Shown here: piece by piece, positions 9,563 through 16,734 of the stretch
Layout of the letters: every line of letters begins with the position of its first letter
How positions within the stretch are numbered: the stretch's first letter is position 1
Assembly (NCBI GenBank): GCA_001430745.1
Contig: KQ482074.1
Coordinates: forward strand, 202,921 to 219,654
Origin: Auxenochlorella pyrenoidosa
Taxonomy: Eukaryota; Chlorophyta; Trebouxiophyceae; Chlorellales; Chlorellaceae
Reading direction: 5' to 3'
DNA length: 16,734 nt
Made by a program: the position numbers and the translations under genes
The notes under the pieces: generated by a model
What the model was told of the DNA's origin: nothing
Seen by the model: only the letters and a program-made list of their open reading frames with translations
The model's database searches: none

Positions 9563-9863
9563 CAGCATCCAGAGTGCGGTTTTGACATGGATTGCACCTT
9601 GTGACATACCCTCTATATCCAGCACGTTTTTTTACTCCCCATTCACCCGATTCTATGTTGTTTGAATTGCTCTTTCTCTCCAGACACGATCCTTGTGATA
9701 AAGACGAGCGGCACAGAACACTGGATGCAGGGCAGGCGGCGCTACATGCTGTGCCTGAAATGCCGGCCACAGTGCTCTTCCCAAAGGGATGCATAGCGCT
9801 CGTATTATACGTCTCCAAGGTTGTTGAACGACTGATTTCGCAATTCGGTCCCAACTAGCCAGA
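9563..9863 (+). promoter_or_regulatory. Spacer and putative promoter of SNARE gene 2
   Basis: This 300-base spacer lies between the stop of copy 1 and the start of copy 2 and is distinctly poorer in GC than the flanking exons. GTATTATAC at 9802-9810 contains a TATA-like core about 55 bases upstream of the ATG at 9864. No coding exon was found. The promoter assignment rests on position and this motif only. Confidence 0.35.
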
Positions 9864-12333
9864 ATGACAGACGCGCCCGCGGCTCACTCACGGTCCAACG
9901 GCGTGACAGAGCCGCAAACCCCTTATCTGGGCCGTGAAGAGCGCATCCTGCTTGAGCAGGGCAAGGCGGCGCACCGGGAGACCACTGCAGCAGCACGCCG
10001 CGCCCTGCAGGCGAGCAGGCACCTGCCTGCAGGCAGCACTTGCCACGAGATGCCAGGCTTCTACCTCTGCCTTGCACCTTGAGACGAGCTGGTCCGCCCT
10101 CGCCGCTGTCGCCGCTGCCGCCTTCTACTGCGCGGGTGTACCTTCTCCAGCAAAGCCCTGCCCGTGCTTCAACTCAATCGCCGCCACCCTTTGGCTCAAC
10201 AGGTGGCCGAGAAGACACGAGAGGTGGCCCACGACACACTGGTGGAGGTGCACCGCCAGGGGGCGCAGCTGGAGGGGGCAGAGCTGGGGCTGCAGGAGGT
10301 GGGCTGGGTGTGGGTGGCAGCTGGCTGAGCGTCAGGCTGCCAGCTTGGCTGTGCCCGCGTGTCACCAGGAGCATACTCCCATCCCAACAGTATGGAGGTA
10401 GCAAGGCGGGCACCGCAACAGCCTAGCTAGAAGCCTGCCTGTGCCCCTGCCTGCCCGCTCGTCTCCCAGTAACAGGCCCAGCCACAACCCGCAGGCAAGC
10501 TTCATTTTCTTAAAGTTGCCTAATCATGCAGCTCAGCAGCTCAGCCCTGCCTGGTTTCTTTGATCGTGTTGGCCCCCTACCCCATCCGGCCTGAATCTAA
10601 ACTCTTGCCCAGGTGGGCCGCGAGGTCAAGGAGGCCTCGGCGCTGCTGCGCTTCATGCGCCGCTGGTGCTGCCTCCAGTGCTGCGACTGCTGCGACCCAA
10701 TGGTGGACCAGGACCGCACACGCAGGCAGCGTGTGCTGGCGTGAGTGCCGCCAGCTTGCTGCCCTTTCCCTTTTGTTGGCTGCTGGGCAGTGGGTCCGGT
10801 CCATGTGTGCGCGTGGTCAGGTCTCAGGTGCGGCCTATGCACACGCGGCCCTTGGGCACGCAGTAGAGCAGGTACAGAGCCAGGTCGTTCGGAGGAGATC
10901 TGAGCTCAAGCTCGCCAATGTGGCTTGAGCTCAAGCCTCGTGCAAATGACCAGGCTGCGCTTATGCTCACCTGCGTGGCCACCTGCCGCGTGTGCATTGG
11001 CAACACGCTGCAACCTGGGGCAAGCAGGAGCAACCACGACGGCCTCGTGGACGGCAATGCCAGCTGTTTCCGCACACGTCATGCATGCACGGAAACAGTT
11101 TCAATTGCTCATGGTCGTGCCTTGCACACTCCCGTGCTGCCTTGCAGTAAACAGTGGCGCAGAAGCTTGCAGACACGCAAGACCAGCCATCCCCGTCCTG
11201 CCACGCAAACTCAGCCCCTGCCCTCTCTCTGCCACGCCGCCTGGGCTGCAGGGCCAAGAAGGAGCTGGCAATGCAGGGGCAGCTGGCAGGGCAGCACCAT
11301 GATGCAAAGCAGGAGGGGGTGGCCCGCCGAGCGCGGCAGCACGACCCCGCTGTCAGCGGCAACGTGAGAGGGATGGGCTGATGCCTGGGCTGCCCGGCCG
11401 TTTGGCTGTTGGCATACGAAGCAGGCTGTGTGCGGCAACCCGAATGACACATCACGCAACGGCATGCTGCACACTGGCCTGCAGGAGAAGAGGGCGCGGC
11501 AAGAGCTGTTTGCCCTGGCAGACGCGATACGCGCGGAGCATGTTGGGCCGCGGGGCACCGACATTGGCGCTTGCCTGCCGGGTGAGCGCTGCGCCTGCGC
11601 CCTGCCTGTGACTGACCAGCCACCGCCCTGTTCCCTGCTTCAATCCCGCTGTTGTCACTGCTATTATCACGAATGCTGCGCTGAGGCTGGCTGTCAGCTG
11701 CATCCCTGCGTGTGCATGGGGTGTGTTTGGAGAGGATGGCAGGGGGGCCGGGGGGACTACTGGAAGGGCCAGCAGCATACCACGAGCACAAGACAAGGCA
11801 GCCGGCCCACCTGCCCAGCCCCTCCTGCGGCCCCTCCTCCTCCTTCCCTCCTGCAGAGGAGGACCGGGTGGAGATCCAGCAGGAGACGCGGCAGCAGGAC
11901 GCGCTGCTGGACCAGATAGGCGACGCCGTGCAGGAGCTGCATGCCATGAGCAAGGTGTGTGACCGGGCCGCGGGTCCGGCGCAGGGCCGGGCCGGGAGGG
12001 TGCCAAGCCCAGCCCAGAGGTCCTGGTTGGGCCACCCTGCTGCATGTGGAGCGAACCGCCCGTCGGGGAACCAAGCAGCTGGATGTTCGCTGCTTCCCTG
12101 TATGCCGTGCACGTCGCGGCTGCCTTGTTTGAGGGTGCCTGGCAGGCCGGCGCAGCAACAACATGGGCAACAGGCCCTGGACTTGGATGCTTACTGTCAG
12201 CGCTGCTGCACATGCGCAGGAGATGTATGGCGGGCTGGCGGAGCAGCAGCCTCGGGTGGATCGGCTGACGGGCGCCACAGTGGTGGCCCACGACCAGCTG
12301 GGCGCCCTGGCGCGTGATGCCCGCCGCATCTGA
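9864..12333 (+). CDS. SNAP-25-like Qbc-SNARE, tandem copy 2
   Basis: Exons 9864-10010, 10203-10298, 10613-10740, 11252-11363, 11485-11581, 11857-11954 and 12220-12333; phases 0, 0, 2, 0, 1, 0, giving 263 aa. The ATG has A at -3. The first SNARE motif covers about 36-98 with zero-layer Q68 in TLVEVHRQGAQLEGA. It leads into WCCLQCCDCCD, six Cys at 100, 101, 104, 105, 107 and 108, presumably for palmitoyl membrane anchoring. The second motif covers about 206-263, DALLDQIGDAVQELHAMSK then EMYGGLAEQQPRVDRL, with zero-layer Q235; it ends almost at the C-terminus. The first three introns coincide with those of copy 1 in position and phase, and exon 2 is 96 nt in both. Identity is low (about 12 of 32 residues in exon 2), so the duplication is old. 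Intron 1 has a GC donor. Exons 4 and 5 (the linker) have no recognised domain and are the least certain part. Confidence 0.78.
10011..10202 (+). other. GC-AG intron in SNARE gene 2 (intron 1)
   Basis: The exon ends GCCCTGCAG and the intron begins GCGAGC; the acceptor is CAACAG/GTGGCC. The same junction in the tandem paralogue is GCCCTGAAG/GTAAGC, a normal GT donor at the same codon and phase. That comparison places the splice site and suggests a T-to-C change in the donor of this copy. Confidence 0.75.
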
Positions 12334-13298
12334 GCAGCCAGGGCGGTCGCTGGCGGCTGGGGCAGCGGCCCTGCCTGCCTTGCACTGAGCGTCGCAGCGA
12401 TGTCGACCCGCTGGCAGCAAAGTGCCAGGGCGCAGCAGGGTGTCACGAGGGCCAGCTTAACACTCTGCTTAACGCATCGTTTCAGCAGAAAAAATAGCAG
12501 TTTAGCGCGCCGCAGTCCTGTGATCAATGGATCTCATCAGGTTTTCCATGCTGCAGTCATCAGATGGACGGTGCTGGCAGCACCAGATGCATCCGAAGGC
12601 CAGGCTGCATATGATTTTTCTCAGATAGGCCCTTGCGGCGTGCAAGACGCTTGAATATGGACGGTACGGGCCTTTCACACACAGTCAGTGTCCGATCGAC
12701 GCTTGCTCTACAGAGCAGAGGCACAAGGGCTTGGCGGCACAGCAGGCGTAGCAGGCCTTGCCCTAGCAGGGGCCACCCCATCATGTAGGGCGGAGTATGC
12801 GGGTTGCAGTCCAGATTCGGCTCTTGCTTCTCCACCCCCAGCATATCAAGAGCCCCCGATCTAAAACCAGGCAGCTTAGCAGCGCGCCTCGCGGCAAGAC
12901 AAGGTTTCCCACCCGCAGGTGCGCTCTCAGCCGGTTTAAAACCATTCACATGCGTTTAGGGTTCTTTGCGAGGTACCGATCTGATGGTAGGACCGCTGTT
13001 CGCTGGCTAGGGCTTCTCACCTGGATGGAGGAGCAGCTTCTCTTGGCTTCCCCGGGTGCTTCCCTCGACAAAGCTCACACAATCTTACCCGTGATGTATA
13101 GCATGCCGGGGCGCTGCGGTCGGCGCTAGGGGTCTGCCCTCGCCCTGCCTCGGCGCCCCGGCGGCGGCGCCCTGGCCCTGGCCCTGCCCTTCTCCAGCCT
13201 CCAAGCCGGCCCGGCCAGCCCTTTCTCTCTGACAGGTGCATTCCCGTCCCGTCCTGACCCCCTATACAAGCTCGCAGAGTTAGAGGAGGTCTGCAGCC
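12334..13298. other. Intergenic region without a recognised gene
   Basis: About 960 bases follow the stop of SNARE gene 2, with lower GC in 12440-13000. I find no recognisable exon. A small perfect hairpin (GGTGCT GGC AGCACC) lies around 12569-12583. TATACAAG at 13263-13270, about 30 bases before the transporter start codon, could be a TATA element, which would imply a very short 5' UTR. An upstream ATG at 13025 opens a short Leu-rich frame ending at 13129; I see no family match or in-phase donor for it. Confidence 0.45.
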
Positions 13299-16200
13299 AT
13301 GGTAGAAAGGCAGGGATGGAAGTACTGGATGTTTGGTGGGTGCAGGGTTGGGGCCACAGCTGCAGTACGCGGGTGGGGAGCGCTGGCGCAAACCGGGCAG
13401 GCTTGCCTCATTCAGCCGTGCCAGCCAGTAGGTAGTGCGCCCGCAATGCCGCGTGCCCGGGGAAGCAGCAGGCCTCCTTGTTCCTCGTGCCTTCCTGGCC
13501 TGTTGGCCGACACCGCGCTGCCTGCGCTCTCCGTCGGCCCTCGCTTTCCTGCGCAACCCTTCCAGTCTGGCACCTCACCCCCCTGCAGGCAACTATGACT
13601 GGAAGTACCTTTGCACGCCGCAGTGGCCCTGGTGCCAGGCCAACGGCGGCAAGCGCAAGCCGCCTCGCTTCTTCGACAAGGACGCGTTCCTGGGCTTCGC
13701 CACCGCGCTGGTCAGCCTACGCAAAGCTGCCCCAGCCAGGGCTGTAACTTTCAAACGTGTGCATGAGCAGCAGCACGGCCCCTGACTCCTGGGCGCGCAG
13801 CCATGTGTTTGCAGACCTCACATCTTGCTGCCCAGTGCCCAGCCCACCTGGGCGGGCTGCGGCCTGCATCTTGAGAAGGCGCCCCACCCCTGCTCTTTCC
13901 CATCAATCAATGCAGGTGATGGGCCTTCAGCACTCCATGGCCATGCTGGCCGGCCTGACGACTGTGCCCTACCTGATCGGTGTGAATGCATTCAATGTGA
14001 GCACAGCTCCCGCGGCCTCTGTGCCCGCCGCCCACCCAGCATGCTGTGCCGGCGTCTCGTGGCCCCTTCCGCCCACAGCTGCTGCCTGACAGCTTGCTAA
14101 CCTCCGGTCAGGCCTGGTGCAACAGTTGCTGCCTCACCATAGCCCAGGCAACCCAACACGGCACTGGCCTTCCCACCCCCCGGCTGCTCCTGCAGGACCC
14201 CACTCTCACCACCTCTGAGGCCACCACCTACCAGCAGTACCTCATCTCTGCTGGCCTCATCGTGTGCGGCATCACCACGGGTGAGTTCACACACACACAG
14301 CCCAGCTGCCGGCAATTGCGGCCCTGAGGGCGTGCCCTCCTGATGCGCCGTGTTGCTGCGCGGCAGCACACCCGCTTGACCTGCAGGCCTGGCCCAGGGG
14401 CAGGAAGCTGGGCGCGATGTGTGCGTGGCCCAACACTGGAATCAACCGGGTCTCCCTCCTCCCCCCGGGCTGCCTGCAGCCATCCAGGTGACTGGCATCC
14501 CGCTGCCCTTCAAGGGCCGGCAGCTGGGCGCGGGCATCCTGTCGGTGATGGGCATCTCCTTCACCACCTTTGCCCCCGCCAACAGCACCATCCAGACGCT
14601 GATGAAGGTGGGGGGCTGGGGGGGCCGGGGGCCACGCCGGCGGCGGGGCGATGGCAGGTGCCGGTAGCAGGCCGGCAGGCGAGACGGGCCAGCAGCGCTC
14701 TGCTGAACGGCTGTGTGCTGGGCAGCTACCCGCATCCTGTAGCACGCAGAGGCTCGCACCCTGGCGCAGCTAACGCCCAGCGGGCTGCATCGATGACAGC
14801 ACCAGTCAGAGCGCCTTGCCTGGCCACCCTGTGCTTTCCTTTTCCCCTCCGCAGGGCGGCGATACTTTTGAAGAGGCGTTTGGAAAGGTGCTGGGCACCT
14901 GCGCCCTGTGCGCCCTGGTACCCCTCATCGTCTCCTTCCTGCCCCACCGCGTCATCAAGCGCGTGTTCCCCCCCATCGTGTGCGGCGTGACCATCTGCCT
15001 GATCGGCATCAACCTGTGCGGCGGTGAGCTGTGGGGGAGAAGCGTTCCAGAGGAAAGGGGAAGAGGGGCACCATTTGCAATGTGGGGGCCAGCCCAGCAC
15101 ACTGCATTGCAAGGGCCAAGGTTGGTTGAACAGGGACGGGGCATCATATAAAAGGCCCTCTCTGGCCAGGTTGCACCTTGACCGGCGCGCCCTTGCTCCC
15201 TTGCCTCCCTCGCAGTGGGCATGAAGTCCTGGGGCGGCGGCGCCTTCTGTGCCGACAACTACAAGGGGCTGTACGTGCCCATCGAGGGCTGCCAGGCGGT
15301 GAATGCCACCACCGGCGAGGTCACCACCCCGCCCTCCTGCTTCCAGGCAAGCCGCGGGCCTGCCCCCGCTTGGGCTGCCTGCCCTGGCTTCAGGCCACGC
15401 TGGCCTGCTTGTGTGAAAGCCTGTCAGGCAGGCACGACGAGATTGTAGGCGTACTACCAACCCCTGTGCAGCCTGTTGCTGGCTTCTCGCCATGCCCTGG
15501 CCCCCGCCTCGCTTCCCACCAACCCGCCACCACCCGCTCACCGTGTCCCACCCTGCAGAACATCCCTATCAACTGCAACAGCAACGGCGACGTGCAGCTG
15601 CCCTTTGGCTCCGCGCCCTACGTTGGGCTGGGCTTTGCGGGTGAGCAGGCGTGGCGGTGCCGCCATGCTGCTGGTCTGGCTGCATTCACACACCCTGCGC
15701 TTGACGTCTTCAACGTGCCGGGACTGTGCACCTCCCTCTGCACCCTTGCTGCTGCGCCTCGCTCAACCCTGTGCTTAACAACACCTCCCTGCCTGGCCTC
15801 CCCCCCACCACCACCACCACCAGTGTTTGGCTTCATCGTTGTGCTGGAGCTGTTTGGTTCGCCCTTCCTGCGCAACTGCGAGGTGGTGGTGGCCCTGCTG
15901 TTTGGCTACATAGTGGCCATCATTGCCTCCTACGACGGCAAAGACGTGAGCCGAGTTGCGACAGGCGCAGGCGCCAGCTGCCTGCCCATGCCAGAAGCTG
16001 GATGCGCCCAAGGCCGGCAGAGCCCAAGGCCGGCAGAGCCCTGGCCAGCACGCCGCAACGAAGTCCCAGCTTGCATAAGACCCCTCCCCCACCCCTCGCC
16101 CCCACCACCCACCTCCTCCCCGTGCAGTTTGTGACCACAACTAAGATCAACAACGCCCCAGCCATCACCTTTCTCTGGGTGCACACCTTCCCGCTCAAGG

Positions 16201-16683
16201 TGGGCTCATGCGCTGCGGCACCCTTATTGCTGCCGGAGGTGTGGAGGGTGCGCCTGAAGGCTGGAGGCCCCCTGGCAGGCGGGCCAGCTGCGCTGCACCG
16301 CAGAGCATTCCTCAACAGCGCAGGGGTCGCGCCTGCGCTACAGCCTGCAGATGCCCTGCCCTCCCGCCCTGAGTACACACCACACACGAACACGCTGGCG
16401 CTGTTTCGGTCCCACCTGCCCCGAATCCCCCCCTTGCCCCTCGGCTGCTATCCACACAACCTCCTCCTTTGCGCCTTCTCCATCTTGCTGCCACCGTGCG
16501 CAGATCTACGGCCCCCTGGTGCTCCCCCTGCTGATCGTCTTCATCATCACCTCGATCGAGACGGTGGGCGACGTCACCGCCACCGAGGAGGCCTCCTTCA
16601 TCTCCACCACGGGCCCCGGCCACGAGCGCCGCATCCGCGGGGCCCTCACCAACGACTCCCTGTCCTCCATCTTCTCCTCCCTG
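13299..16683 (+). CDS. NCS2 (nucleobase-ascorbate family) purine transporter, 3' partial
   Basis: Exons 13299-13335, 13589-13710, 13916-13996, 14196-14280, 14480-14607, 14855-15023, 15216-15346, 15559-15640, 15824-15945, 16128-16199, 16504-16683; all phases agree, giving 403 aa before the edge. The last exon ends at a donor (CTG/GTGAGG), so the gene continues. The start is the ATG in GCAGCCATGG, whose 37-nt exon ends in phase 1 as the next exon needs. Family marks: VMGLQ58H59SMAM (TM1 QH motif), YGK-like FGKVLGTCALCAL and FPPIVCGVTICLIGIN, FGSPFLRN, INNAPAITFLWVHTFPL, YGPLVLPL and SIE362TVGDVTAT, the TM8 substrate-binding Glu motif of UapA. The NAT signature of TM10 lies beyond the window. 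Residues about 209-270 form a long loop with Cys 219, 233, 249 and 257 and an N-glycosylation site at N237. By resemblance to UapA/UapC I infer proton-coupled uptake of uric acid or xanthine at the plasma membrane. Confidence 0.92.
15347..15558 (+). other. GC-AG intron in the NCS2 gene
   Basis: The exon ends TGCTTCCAG and the intron starts GCAAGCCGC; the acceptor is CCTGCAG/AACATC, phase 0 on both sides. The exon on each side is supported by phase and by its place in the family's long loop. No GT donor occurs close by that keeps the frame. Confidence 0.75.
16006..16037 (+). repeat. Perfect 16-nt tandem duplication inside an NCS2 intron
   Basis: The unit GCCCAAGGCCGGCAGA occurs twice back to back (16006-16021 and 16022-16037), within the intron 15946-16127. 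Perfect identity suggests a recent slippage or duplication event. No function is implied. Confidence 0.9.
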
Positions 16684-16734
16684 GTGAGGGCAAGGGTGTG
16701 TGTGTGTGTGTGTGTGGCGCGTGTGTGGTGGGGT
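16684..16734 (+). repeat. Start of intron with (GT)n microsatellite at the window edge
   Basis: After the donor GTGAGG at 16684 the intron carries an uninterrupted GT run at 16696-16716 (ten units plus a G), then GCGC and further GTGTGTG. It is a simple-sequence repeat likely to vary in length between strains. Confidence 0.9.

Noticed and set aside
10967..12112. 381-aa minus-strand open frame opposite SNARE copy 2 (and a 322-aa one at 11452-12420)
   Set aside because: Low-complexity Cys/Ser/Pro/Arg translation with no domain. Such antisense frames are expected in GC-rich DNA, and the plus strand carries homology-supported exons.
13025..13129. Possible upstream first exon of the NCS2 gene (MEEQLLL...)
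   Set aside because: It has no in-phase donor I trust, while the 13299-13335 exon has a strong start context and the exact phase needed.
15807..15823. CCA trinucleotide run
   Set aside because: It lies at the intron acceptor (CCACCACCACCACCAG) and looks like a simple-sequence variant of the pyrimidine-rich tract, not a separate element.

Overview
The window looks like nuclear DNA of a green alga, most likely a trebouxiophyte close to Chlorella. The DNA is GC-rich. The genes are broken by many short GT-AG introns (about 33 by my count), the exons are short, and there are no operons or Shine-Dalgarno sites. The protein set is eukaryotic and plant-like: a cycloartenol-type sterol enzyme, SNAP-25-like SNAREs, a proline-rich wall protein, a LysM chitin deacetylase and a eukaryote-type purine transporter. 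The species is inference. I rebuilt every gene model by hand from splice sites, reading-phase agreement and family alignment from memory; no search was run.

Layout. (1) 1-576, +: 3' part of a secreted hydroxyproline-rich protein. A run of SPPPP-type repeats is spliced in phase to two tandem six-cysteine, knottin-like modules; the true 3' end is uncertain. (2) 2294-4767, +: a complete eight-exon chitin/polysaccharide deacetylase of 417 aa with signal peptide, NodB domain, Ser-Pro-Asp linker and C-terminal LysM module. (3) 5376-7434, -: a complete six-exon cycloeucalenol cycloisomerase (CPI1) of 291 aa. It converges on gene 2 and diverges from gene 4. (4) 7754-9562 and (5) 9864-12333, both +: two tandem, diverged SNAP-25-like Qbc-SNARE genes (318 and 263 aa). 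Each has two SNARE motifs flanking a cysteine cluster, and the first three introns match in position and phase. (6) 13299 to the right edge, +: the first 11 exons of an NCS2 (nucleobase-ascorbate) transporter related to UapA-type uric acid/xanthine permeases, cut off by the window end.

The genes are individually transcribed. Wall matrix and chitin remodelling (genes 1, 2), membrane sterol synthesis (3), vesicle fusion (4, 5) and purine uptake (6) do not form a known cluster. The most notable points are the two-knot module on a proline-rich stalk, the LysM-bearing deacetylase with a His in its first catalytic motif, the tandem SNARE pair with a changed palmitoylation cluster and linker introns, and three introns that use GC instead of GT at the donor. 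I saw no mobile element with terminal repeats, no tRNA or rRNA and no CRISPR array. I did not find a convincing new multi-gene system.
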